Positions 17,044 to 24,904 of a DNA stretch of 64,000 nucleotides are shown here, piece by piece (position 1 is the first letter of the stretch; each line of letters starts with the position of its first letter). A program made the translations under genes and the position numbers. The stretch comes from JBAXRT01 sp037131065 (GTDB taxonomy: Bacteria > Bacteroidota > Bacteroidia > Bacteroidales > FEN-979). The stretch is taken from NCBI GenBank assembly GCA_037131065.1, contig JBAXRT010000001.1, positions 22,385 through 86,384 of the forward strand. Reading direction: 5' to 3'. The notes below the pieces were generated by a model. It was not told the DNA's origin, did no database searches, and was given only the letters and a program-made list of their open reading frames with translations.

Positions 17044-18432
17044 CTATAGGTGTATACATTCACCATACGCCTGCGCCACCGCCTCCATGATGGCTTCCGA
17101 GATGGTTGGGTGAGGATGGACAGCCTCGATGATCTCCCTTCCGGTTGTCTCCAGTTTCCTTGCGACCACCACTTCAGCAATCATTTCGGTCACATTTTCA
17201 CCGATCATATGGGCGCCAAGCCATTCGCCGTACTTTGCATCGAAGATCACTTTGATGAATCCCTCCCTGTTTCCGGCGGCAGTCGCTTTGCCCGATGCCG
17301 TAAACGGGAATTTCCCGATAAGGATCTCATGTCCGGCCTCTTTTGCAGCTTTTTCCGTCATCCCTACGGATGCGATCTCCGGATGAGTGTAAGTACATCC
17401 GGGAATATTTCCGTAATCAAGCGGCTCGACCTCCTTTCCTGCAATATGTTCTACACATATGATCCCTTCATGGGAAGCAACATGGGCAAGTGCCGGTCCC
17501 CTCACAATATCACCGATTGCATAATACCCCCCTACATTCGTCCTGTAGAAATCATCGACTGCGACTTTCCCTTTTTCAACCTTGATGCCAGTCTCTTCAA
17601 GACCAAGGCCCTCAGTGTTCGGGGAGATCCCGACCGCGGAGAGAACAACATCGGCTTCAATGGTCTCCTCCCCCTTCTTGGTTTTGACCAGCACCTTGCA
17701 TCCGTTTCCGGTTGTATCCACCGATTCAACAGAAACTCCTGTCATAACCTTCATTCCGGCTTTCTTGAAGGAGCGTTCGAGGGCCTTGGAGACCTCCTCA
17801 TCCTCAACCGGTACTATGTTTGGCAATACCTCGATTAGTGTAACTTTCGTTCCGATTGAATGATAGAAATAGGCAAACTCACTGCCGATGGCTCCTGATC
17901 CAACAACCACCATGGATGCGGGTTGTTTCTCAAGGGTCATTGCTTCGCGGTATCCGATGATCTTCTTACCATCCTGCTTTATGTTGGGAAGTACCCTGGA
18001 ACGGGCGCCCGATGCGAGGATGATATGGCTGGCTGTGTAACTGGTTGTCACCCCCTTTTCATCGGTCACATCGACCGCTTTGCCAGGTTTGATCGTTGCA
18101 ATACCTTTGATCAGTTCGATCTTGTTTTTCTTGAACAAGAAGGTGACCCCCTTGCTCATATTATCGGCTACCTCTCGGCTTCTCCTGACCATGGCAGGAA
18201 AATCGGCTTTTGCCTCTCCTGCTGAGATGCCATATTCGGAGGCATGTTGGATATATTGAAATACCTGGGAACTTTTCAGTAAGGCTTTGGTTGGGATACA
18301 GCCCCAGTTAAGGCATATCCCCCCGATCTCCGCGCGCTCGATAACAGCGGTTTTGAAACCAAGCTGTGCGGCACGGATAGCAGCAACGTATCCCCCGGGA
18401 CCGCTGCCGATAACGAGAATATCAAAATTCAT
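17044..18432 (-). CDS. lpdA: Dihydrolipoyl dehydrogenase
   Basis: FAD enzyme that reoxidises dihydrolipoamide with NAD+, the E3 component of 2-oxoacid dehydrogenases and the L-protein of glycine cleavage. The 462-residue protein has the FAD-binding GSGPGGYVAA, the redox pair GGICLNWGC, the NAD-binding VVGSGAIGSEFA, and the C-terminal HPHPTISEAI with the catalytic His-Glu pair. It is monocistronic here, divergent from the PLP-enzyme block. gcvP lies 6 kb away in the same window, so this could be the L-protein of that system (inference). Confidence 0.95.
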   Translation of the reverse strand: MNFDILVIGSGPGGYVAAIRAAQLGFKTAVIERAEIGGICLNWGCIPTKALLKSSQVFQYIQHASEYGISAGEAKADFPAMVRRSREVADNMSKGVTFLFKKNKIELIKGIATIKPGKAVDVTDEKGVTTSYTASHIILASGARSRVLPNIKQDGKKIIGYREAMTLEKQPASMVVVGSGAIGSEFAYFYHSIGTKVTLIEVLPNIVPVEDEEVSKALERSFKKAGMKVMTGVSVESVDTTGNGCKVLVKTKKGEETIEADVVLSAVGISPNTEGLGLEETGIKVEKGKVAVDDFYRTNVGGYYAIGDIVRGPALAHVASHEGIICVEHIAGKEVEPLDYGNIPGCTYTHPEIASVGMTEKAAKEAGHEILIGKFPFTASGKATAAGNREGFIKVIFDAKYGEWLGAHMIGENVTEMIAEVVVARKLETTGREIIEAVHPHPTISEAIMEAVAQAYGECIHL

Positions 18433-18454
18433 ACGTTCGGATTTAAATAATCCG

Positions 18455-18485
18455 CGAAGATAGAAAAAACCTCCCTTTTGTTCAA
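18455..18485 (-). promoter_or_regulatory. Promoter of the dihydrolipoyl dehydrogenase gene with nearby inverted repeat
   Basis: On the minus strand TTG (18485-18483), 20 bases, then TATCTTCG (18462-18455), one mismatch from TAnnTTTG. Immediately downstream CGGATT-TAAAT-AATCCG (18438-18454) is a perfect 6-base inverted repeat that could be an operator. Confidence 0.45.
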
Positions 18486-18557
18486 GAAACCCGGCAATTA
18501 TATTGACGGATAAATAAACATCCTCTCCTGAAATTAGTTTTTTTGAAAGGGATGATT

Positions 18558-18565
18558 TATTTTTG
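18558..18565 (+). promoter_or_regulatory. -7 box upstream of the first PLP enzyme gene
   Basis: Exact TATTTTTG, 58 bases before ATG 18624. The only nearby -33 candidate at 20 bases is TTAG, one mismatch. The 190-base gap 18433-18623 holds this and the divergent promoter and nothing else I recognise. Confidence 0.4.
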
Positions 18566-18623
18566 TTTGACCTTCATGAAACGAAAATAGTCCAGAAAAA
18601 TATCATTTAAACCCAACGATTTT

Positions 18624-19808
18624 ATGTCAGCACTTGAATTCAACACCAAAGCCATCCATGCCGGTGATGCTCATTTTTCACCTGCCGCAATGTCAGTACC
18701 GATTTACCAGTCCTGCGCCTATCCTTATTTTGATGCAAAGGAGGCAGCGGAAATATTCAGGGGTGAAAAGCCCGGATTTACCTATGGAAGATGGGATAAC
18801 CCAACGGTGGATATGTTTGAGAAACGGATGGCAGCGCTTGAAAATACCGAAGGCGCCATTGCAGCCGCTTCTGGCATGTCAGCCATTTTTTTATTAACAC
18901 ACCATTTTTTGCAGCCTGGCGACGAAGTCGTCTCTTCAAACCGAGTCTATGGCGGAACATTTGGCTTGTTTGAGGTCGGATTAAAAAAAATGGGAACCAA
19001 AGTCAACTGGGTTACAAAACCTGAAATAATCTCAGAATGGGAAGCAGCAATCACTCCCCGGACAAAATTTTTATTTGTTGAAACGCCCAGTAACCCGTCG
19101 CTTTTCATTGCCGATATCCCTGCACTGGCAGCCCTTGCAAAATCAAAGAACCTTCCCCTGGTGGTCGACAATACCATTACCACACCAGCCCTTCAACAGC
19201 CAATCCTGCTGGGCGCTGATCTCGTGGTACACTCCACCACCAAATACATCTGCGGAAATGCCACAAGCCTTGGAGGGATCATCTGCGGCCCGAAATCGAT
19301 CGTTGAAGGGATCCGTCAGAACGGGATCCGATACCTCGGACCGGCCATGGCGCCCTTCAATGCATGGCTCAACCTTAATGGACTTGAGACACTGGCTTTA
19401 CGCATGGACCGCCATTGCCATAACGCCATGGTCGTTGCAAAATTCCTGGAAAAACACCCGAAGGTGAACTATGTAAACTATCCGGGACTGGAATCGAATC
19501 CCTACCACAAGCTGATCAAGCCACAAATGAAGGGCGTCAGCTCTCTGATGTCCTTCGAATTGAAAGGAAGTTATGAAGATGCCACAAAGTTCATCGACTC
19601 CCTGGAGATCATCATTCATGCCACTCATCTAGGAACATGCAAATCGATTGTGACACACCCGGCCTCCACTACCCACTCCGCCATGGGCGAAGCGGAAATG
19701 CGCAAAGCCGGGATATCACCATCCCTAATCCGTTTTTCGATCGGTATTGAAGATGAAAAAGACCTGCTCAGCGACTTGGCACAGGCTTTTGACAAGACAG
19801 GCAAATAA
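18624..19808 (+). CDS. Cys/Met-metabolism PLP-dependent enzyme (trans-sulfuration family)
   Basis: A 394-residue fold-type I PLP enzyme of the cystathionine gamma-synthase / O-acylhomoserine sulfhydrylase / methionine gamma-lyase family. Seen: YGRWDNPT (54-61), the PLP-stacking Tyr in RVYGGTFGL (Y109), DNTITTP, and the Schiff-base Lys K207 in VVHSTTKYICGNA. The cysteine that marks classical methionine gamma-lyase (YGCT) is absent; the equivalent position is Gly. Synthesis or sulfhydrylation is therefore as likely as lyase activity. It starts a plus-strand block with thrC 2 bases downstream, so it shares the homoserine branch point with threonine synthesis. The exact reaction is uncertain. Confidence 0.85.
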   Translation: MSALEFNTKAIHAGDAHFSPAAMSVPIYQSCAYPYFDAKEAAEIFRGEKPGFTYGRWDNPTVDMFEKRMAALENTEGAIAAASGMSAIFLLTHHFLQPGDEVVSSNRVYGGTFGLFEVGLKKMGTKVNWVTKPEIISEWEAAITPRTKFLFVETPSNPSLFIADIPALAALAKSKNLPLVVDNTITTPALQQPILLGADLVVHSTTKYICGNATSLGGIICGPKSIVEGIRQNGIRYLGPAMAPFNAWLNLNGLETLALRMDRHCHNAMVVAKFLEKHPKVNYVNYPGLESNPYHKLIKPQMKGVSSLMSFELKGSYEDATKFIDSLEIIIHATHLGTCKSIVTHPASTTHSAMGEAEMRKAGISPSLIRFSIGIEDEKDLLSDLAQAFDKTGK

Positions 19809-19810
19809 AT

Positions 19811-21178
19811 ATGAAGTATCCTCTTTTATTCTACTCCACCAATGGCACCGGTGCACCTGTAACATTCCGTGAGGCCCTCCTGAAAGGTCAGGCACCCGAC
19901 AAGGGACTCTATATGCCGGAACACATACCGTTACTGGCTCCTCAGGAGATCACAGGCTTTGCGACGAAATCATATGCCGGGATCGCCTTTGAGGTAACGA
20001 GGAAATTCCTTGAAGGCGAGATCCCTGACCCGGAACTGTTACGCATCGTTACCGAAGCTTACGATTACGATGTTCCCCTCGAGAAGGTGACCGGCCGCAA
20101 ATATGTTATGCGTCTTGACCAGGGGCCTACAGCTTCGTTCAAGGATTTTGCCGCCCGATTCATGGGGCGTCTGATGCAATATTTCCTGAAAGATCAGAAG
20201 AGGAAATTGCTTATTCTCACGGCAACATCCGGAGATACGGGGAGTGCTGTCGCCAACGCCTTCTATGGTCTGGGGAATATTGAGGTGGTCGTTCTCTTTC
20301 CTCAATCGGAGGTGACCGACCGCCAGAGGAAGCAGATGACCACCCTTGGAAAGAATGTTCACATCCTCTCCCTCGAAGCGAAGTTCGACGACTGCCAGGC
20401 ACTGGTAAAAAAGGCTTTCGCCGATCCTGATCTGGCTGGTCTGGACCTCTCCTCCGCCAACTCGATCAACATCGGGCGGCTGATCCCGCAGGCTGTTTAC
20501 TATTTCTATGCCTTCGCAAAGCTTGCAGATCATGGTGAAAAGGCGATCTTTTCTGTCCCGTCAGGGAACTTTGGTGATATGATGGGTGGCGTCATTGCGA
20601 TGAAGATGGGTCTCCCGGTAAAGAGGTTCGTGATCGCCACCAACGAAAACGATGAATTTCCAGAATATGTCAGGACCGGGAACTACCGCAAGATCGAGCC
20701 CTCCCGGAATTGCATCTCCAGCGCAATGAACGTGGGGCATCCAAGTAACCTGGCCAGGCTGGTCAACCTCTACGGCGGAAGGATGGATGAAACAGGACAC
20801 ATTTCGTTGCAGGCAGACCTTGAGAAGATGAGAAGGGATCTCTTTCCGGTCAGTATCAGTGATGAAATAACGAAGCGAACGATCAAAGAGGCTTATGAAA
20901 ATTTCGGACTTTTACTTGAACCCCACGGTGCAGTAGGATGGGCCGGGCTGGCAGCATATCTTGCGGTTCATCCTGAACAGAATGCGCCTGAGCAGGTTTG
21001 TGTTTCACTGGAGACCGCACATCCGGCTAAGTTTCCACAGGAGATCGAGTCCATTTTATCCGTTGATCCCGACCTTCCACCAAGCTTAAGAGGAATCGAA
21101 CAAAAACCGGAAGACTATCTGAAGATCGATCCTGATTACACAACATTCAAAAATTATCTGTTATCCACCTTCAAATAA
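19811..21178 (+). CDS. thrC: Threonine synthase
   Basis: PLP enzyme converting O-phosphohomoserine to threonine. The 455-residue length matches the long (E. coli-like) type. Visible blocks: MKYPLLFYSTNG at the start, the PLP lysine K111 in GPTASFKDFAARF, TATSGDTGSA for phosphate binding, and SVPSGNFGDMMGG. It lies 2 bases after the trans-sulfuration enzyme and 94 bases before thrH, which would supply its substrate. Confidence 0.96.
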   Translation: MKYPLLFYSTNGTGAPVTFREALLKGQAPDKGLYMPEHIPLLAPQEITGFATKSYAGIAFEVTRKFLEGEIPDPELLRIVTEAYDYDVPLEKVTGRKYVMRLDQGPTASFKDFAARFMGRLMQYFLKDQKRKLLILTATSGDTGSAVANAFYGLGNIEVVVLFPQSEVTDRQRKQMTTLGKNVHILSLEAKFDDCQALVKKAFADPDLAGLDLSSANSINIGRLIPQAVYYFYAFAKLADHGEKAIFSVPSGNFGDMMGGVIAMKMGLPVKRFVIATNENDEFPEYVRTGNYRKIEPSRNCISSAMNVGHPSNLARLVNLYGGRMDETGHISLQADLEKMRRDLFPVSISDEITKRTIKEAYENFGLLLEPHGAVGWAGLAAYLAVHPEQNAPEQVCVSLETAHPAKFPQEIESILSVDPDLPPSLRGIEQKPEDYLKIDPDYTTFKNYLLSTFK

Positions 21179-21272
21179 TCCTCATATAGTCATTATATGA
21201 TCAATAACTTAACCTCTTTTCCCTTTGACCTTTTTCCAATTTCCAATTACTTAATGACCTAATGACAAACGT
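21179..21272. repeat. repeat-like gap between thrC and thrH
   Basis: Contains short adjacent near-repeats: CCAATTT next to CCAATTA, and TAATGACC next to TAATGAC, plus an AT-rich stretch. No promoter, terminator or RNA structure is evident. The 7- and 8-base phrasing resembles the other repeat gaps. Confidence 0.35.
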
Positions 21273-21875
21273 ATGTACATAATCTGCTCCGACCTTGAAG
21301 GTGTTTTCGTACCGGAAGTGTGGATCAATGTGGCCGAAAAGACCGGTATCCCTGAACTGCGCAGGACTACCCGCGATGAACCCGATTATAACCTGCTGAT
21401 GCGCCAGCGCATTAAAATCCTGGATCAGCACGGACTGAAGTTGCATGATATTCAACACGTCATTGCTCAGATAAAACCCCTGCCGGGCGCTTTGGAGTTT
21501 ATTGGTTGGGTCAAGGAACTTACTCAACTGATCGTTGTCTCCGATACCTTCATCCAGTTCGCCGATCCCCTCATGAAACAGCTTGGCAGGCCTACATTGT
21601 TCTGTCACTCCCTGATTATGGATGAGACCAACCGGATCATCGATTATAAACTCCGGCAGCCGGACCCGAAACGAAAAACGGTGGAGGCATTACAGGGATT
21701 GAAATATGAGGTCATTGCCATGGGCGATTCATACAACGACATCAGCATGCTTAAACAGGCTGAAACAGGGATCCTTTTCCGCCCCCCTGAAAATGTTATT
21801 AAAGACTATCCGCAGTTTCCTGTCTGCACCAATTATGAAGAACTCAGAGCATTACTGACACCAATTATCGGCTGA
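21273..21875 (+). CDS. thrH: Phosphoserine phosphatase / homoserine phosphotransferase ThrH
   Basis: HAD-superfamily enzyme that in Pseudomonas both dephosphorylates phosphoserine and transfers the phosphate to homoserine. The 200-residue protein carries the ThrH-type motif I, CSDLEGVFVPE (D7, E9), where the second acid is Glu and not Asp, followed by the characteristic VWINVAEKTGIPELRRTTRDE. Motif II is VVSDTF and the last motif is AMGDSYNDISM. Placed after thrC and with no thrB in the window, it probably makes phosphohomoserine for ThrC, using phosphoserine as donor. Its stop overlaps the next start by 1 base. Confidence 0.9.
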   Translation: MYIICSDLEGVFVPEVWINVAEKTGIPELRRTTRDEPDYNLLMRQRIKILDQHGLKLHDIQHVIAQIKPLPGALEFIGWVKELTQLIVVSDTFIQFADPLMKQLGRPTLFCHSLIMDETNRIIDYKLRQPDPKRKTVEALQGLKYEVIAMGDSYNDISMLKQAETGILFRPPENVIKDYPQFPVCTNYEELRALLTPIIG

Positions 21876-22639
21876 TGGAGATCCGTTTTGATAATAAGGT
21901 CGTTCTCGTGACCGGAGCCTCCAGGGGGATCGGTAAAGCCACCGCCATGTCGTTCGCAGTCTCAGGAGCTGCGGTCATGGTCCATTATAAATCGAACACA
22001 GAAGCCGCCGACCTTCTTTTAAAGTCACTCCGGGGTAAGGATCACCGGAAAATAGCCGCAGACCTTGCCGTACCAGTAGATGTCGAGCGACTGGTTGCTG
22101 AAACCATTCGTGTATTCGGAAGGATCGATATCCTGGTCAACAATGCCGGGATCTTTCGTGAGATTGAAATGGCCGGGCTTGATTTTTCTTCCTTTCAGAA
22201 GTACTGGACCGAAACGTTGGATGTCAATCTCCGTGGGCCGGCATACCTCTCCTTCCTGGCCGCTAAAGAGATGATCAGGACCGGCGGTGGAAAGATCATC
22301 AACATTTCATCACGTGGCGCCTTCCGCGGCGAACCCGATGCCTGGGCCTATGGAGCAAGTAAGGCCGGATTAAACGCCCTCGGGCAGAGTATGGCAAAAG
22401 CGCTGGCCCCACAAAAGATCTATGTCTACACCCTTGCACCCGGTTATGTAAACACCGACATGGCTGCCTTTAACCTGACAGGCGAAAAGGCGCAGCAGAC
22501 CGCAGCGCAGAGCCCGATGAACCGTGTGGCTCAGCCTGAAGAGATCGCCCGTGCAGTCCTGATGCTCGCAGCCGACGGTACTGAATACATGACCGGCTGC
22601 ATCCTCGATATGAATGGTGCCTCTTACCTCCGAACATAG
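21875..22639 (+). CDS. Short-chain dehydrogenase/reductase (SDR)
   Basis: A 254-residue classical SDR of unknown substrate. Motifs: cofactor loop TGASRGIG (13-20), NNAG (89-92), the catalytic Ser in INISSRGAF and the Y159-x-x-x-K163 pair in AYGASKAG. The C-terminal segment EYMTGCILDMNG resembles FabG-like 3-oxoacyl reductases, but that alone does not fix the reaction. It is translationally coupled to thrH (TGATG overlap), so it may act on a metabolite of the same pathway (inference). Confidence 0.88.
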   Translation: MEIRFDNKVVLVTGASRGIGKATAMSFAVSGAAVMVHYKSNTEAADLLLKSLRGKDHRKIAADLAVPVDVERLVAETIRVFGRIDILVNNAGIFREIEMAGLDFSSFQKYWTETLDVNLRGPAYLSFLAAKEMIRTGGGKIINISSRGAFRGEPDAWAYGASKAGLNALGQSMAKALAPQKIYVYTLAPGYVNTDMAAFNLTGEKAQQTAAQSPMNRVAQPEEIARAVLMLAADGTEYMTGCILDMNGASYLRT

Positions 22640-22643
22640 TTTC

Positions 22644-22671
22644 TGTCACTCGTCACACGTCATTCGTACTT
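22644..22671 (+). repeat. CGTCAYT heptamer tract
   Basis: Four tandem heptamers: TGTCACT, CGTCACA, CGTCATT, CGTACTT, starting 4 bases after the SDR stop codon. Same family and strand as the tracts at 2027 and 16388, without the AAATCNN part. Confidence 0.8.
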
Positions 22672-22739
22672 TGTTGAGTGTCATGTTTTGGATATCATAA
22701 GCCATTTAATGATCTTTGTTCCCTCAAATCAGGTACAAT

Positions 22740-23945
22740 ATGGAAAAGAAATTCGATCCCGCAGGCAGGATATTCGATCTGCTTCAGTTCGGGGAATTTG
22801 GAGATGTGAACCCCTCGATCACCGACTCTGCTACCTACACATTCATGCAGGCAACCACCATGTCGGAGACCTTCGCCGGGCTCCAGGAGGGTTGCTATCT
22901 ATACTCACGCCACTGGAACCCCAGCAACAAATACCTGGCCGATGCCCTTGCTGCCCTCGAAGGCACCGAATCTGCCTGGGTTACCTCTTCGGGGATGGCT
23001 GCCATCACCAGCACCATATTTCAGCTGGTGAATTCAGGCGATCATATTGTCTGCAGCCTCACTACATACGGCGGCACCTTTGCCTTCCTCTACAATTACA
23101 TAAAAAAGTTCAACATCGGGGTGACTTTTACCGATATAACAAAACTTGACGAGGTTAAGAAAGCCATCCTCCCGAATACGAAGATCATTTACACGGAGAC
23201 CATGACCAACCCTCTCCTCCAGATCTCCGACATCCCGGCACTTGCCAGGATCGCTGATGAACATGGCATCAAACTGGTTGTGGATAATACCTTTACACCC
23301 ATGATCGTGGCTCCTGCCCTTCACGGTGCACACATTGTCGTACACAGCATGACCAAGTTCATCAACGGGAAGAACGATTGCGTTGCAGGCGCCATCTGCG
23401 GTTCCCACGATTTTATCAATGCCCTGTGCGACGTGAACAACGGCACTGCCATGCTCCTTGGCCCCGCACTGGAACCTTTCCGGTCTTCCAGTATCCTGAA
23501 AAACATTCATACCCTGCATATCCGGATGAAACAGCACAGCAAAAATGCCATGTTCCTTGCCGGAAAGTTCAAAGAAACCGGTTTGAAGATTATTTACCCG
23601 GGACTGGCGGATCACCCCGGCCATGAGACCCTGAAAAAAATAATGAACCATGAATTCGGCTTCGGCGGAATGATCGCGATTGATCTTGGTACTTCAGAAC
23701 GGGCCTCACGATTCATGGAGAAGATGGAGATGGAAGGGGTTGGCTACCTGGCCGTCAGCCTGGGATATTTCAAAACCCTCTTCAGTAATTCCGGCAAAAG
23801 CACCTCCTCCGAAGTCCCCGAAGAGATCCAGCGTGAAATGGGCCTCTCTGAAGGACTCATCCGTTTTTCCGTCGGTCTCGATAACAACATCGAGAGAAGC
23901 TGGGAAAAAATCAGGATCTCCCTGGATGCCATAAATAAAGCATAA
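22740..23945 (+). CDS. Second Cys/Met-metabolism PLP-dependent enzyme
   Basis: A 401-residue paralog family member of the enzyme at 18624. ATG 22740 is preferred over an earlier in-frame ATG because the conserved sequence starts there. Seen: YSRHWNPSNK (55-64), Y110 in LTTYGGTF, DNTFTPM, and the Schiff-base lysine K206 in VHSMTKFINGKND. As in the first enzyme, Gly replaces the Cys expected in classical methionine gamma-lyase. The N-terminal start FDPAGRIFDLLQFGEFGDVN is unlike cystathionine gamma-synthases. The two enzymes are clearly divergent, so probably not redundant; lyase, synthase or sulfhydrylase activity cannot be told apart here. The esterase gene follows 3 bases later. Confidence 0.82.
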   Translation: MEKKFDPAGRIFDLLQFGEFGDVNPSITDSATYTFMQATTMSETFAGLQEGCYLYSRHWNPSNKYLADALAALEGTESAWVTSSGMAAITSTIFQLVNSGDHIVCSLTTYGGTFAFLYNYIKKFNIGVTFTDITKLDEVKKAILPNTKIIYTETMTNPLLQISDIPALARIADEHGIKLVVDNTFTPMIVAPALHGAHIVVHSMTKFINGKNDCVAGAICGSHDFINALCDVNNGTAMLLGPALEPFRSSSILKNIHTLHIRMKQHSKNAMFLAGKFKETGLKIIYPGLADHPGHETLKKIMNHEFGFGGMIAIDLGTSERASRFMEKMEMEGVGYLAVSLGYFKTLFSNSGKSTSSEVPEEIQREMGLSEGLIRFSVGLDNNIERSWEKIRISLDAINKA

Positions 23946-23948
23946 ACA

Positions 23949-24893
23949 ATGTCACCCATTGATCCCCAGGCAAAAGCCTTGCTGACAGCCATGCTTGCAG
24001 CGGCCAATCCACCGCTCAGTGAGATGATCGTAGGCCAAGCAAGAACCCTGATAGAGGGAGCAGCCGAGCAGCTGGATCCCCCGGTGCAAAAAGTCGGATC
24101 CATAAATGATTTGGTCATTCCTGGGCCAGGCGGGGAATTACCGTTGCGTATTTACACCCCACCCGGACAAGGACCTTTCCCTGTTATCCTCTTTATACAT
24201 GGAGGCGGTTGGGTACTATACAGGCCGAAACATTATGATTCGCAGTGTACTTATTTGTGTGCAGGGACCTCCTCTGTCGTGATCTCTGTTGATTACCGGC
24301 GCAGCCCTGAAACAAAATTTCCCGGACCACTGGACGACTGCCTTGCGGCATTGAACTGGACTCATGAACATGGAGCTGAGATCGGCGGGGATCCTTCTAA
24401 AATAATTATCTGCGGCGATAGTGCAGGGGGTAATCTTGCTGCCGGCCTGGCCCTGAAAAATAGAGATGATAAAGGACCTGTGCCCCTGGCCCAGGTCCTG
24501 ATCTATCCGGTTGTGGCCTGGTATGAACCTCCTACGGGTTCATTCTCTGAATTTGCAGATGGTTATTCACTCACCAGGGACGCTTTGGTGTGGTTCTGGG
24601 ATCAATACCTGGTTAGCAAGGACCAGGCATTCAATCCTTATGTCATACCCATGAATGCTGAGAGGCTGGAGGCCCTGCCTGAGGCACTCATCATCGTTGC
24701 AGGCTATGATCCTCTGCGTGACGAAGCGATCGCTTATGGTGAAAAACTGCGCAATGCAGGTGTTCCTGTGACCCTCACCAATTATGAAGGGATGATTCAC
24801 GGATTTCTCTCCTTTCCCGGGATCCTTGATGATGGAAAAAAAGCCATTGAACAGATCTGTCAATGGCTTAATAGGAAATTGGAAAAGGCGTAA
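23949..24893 (+). CDS. Alpha/beta hydrolase, hormone-sensitive-lipase-like esterase
   Basis: A 314-residue carboxylesterase of family IV. The oxyanion-hole motif HGGG is at 84-87, the nucleophile Ser158 in CGDSAGG, with Asp254 (AGYDPLRDEA) and His284 (EGMIHGF) completing the triad. No signal peptide, so cytoplasmic. It lies 3 bases after the second PLP enzyme and likely belongs to its operon. The substrate is unknown; small acyl esters are usual for the family. The gene converges on gcvP. Confidence 0.9.
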   Translation: MSPIDPQAKALLTAMLAAANPPLSEMIVGQARTLIEGAAEQLDPPVQKVGSINDLVIPGPGGELPLRIYTPPGQGPFPVILFIHGGGWVLYRPKHYDSQCTYLCAGTSSVVISVDYRRSPETKFPGPLDDCLAALNWTHEHGAEIGGDPSKIIICGDSAGGNLAAGLALKNRDDKGPVPLAQVLIYPVVAWYEPPTGSFSEFADGYSLTRDALVWFWDQYLVSKDQAFNPYVIPMNAERLEALPEALIIVAGYDPLRDEAIAYGEKLRNAGVPVTLTNYEGMIHGFLSFPGILDDGKKAIEQICQWLNRKLEKA

Positions 24894-24904
24894 GCCTGTC
24901 CCCT

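Noticed and set aside
18566..18623. SAM or other riboswitch before the first PLP enzyme gene
   Set aside because: Only 58 bases separate the -7 box from the ATG and no paired helices were found.
18624..19808. Firm assignment as methionine gamma-lyase
   Set aside because: The characteristic cysteine is missing and family members with other reactions share the rest of the motifs.
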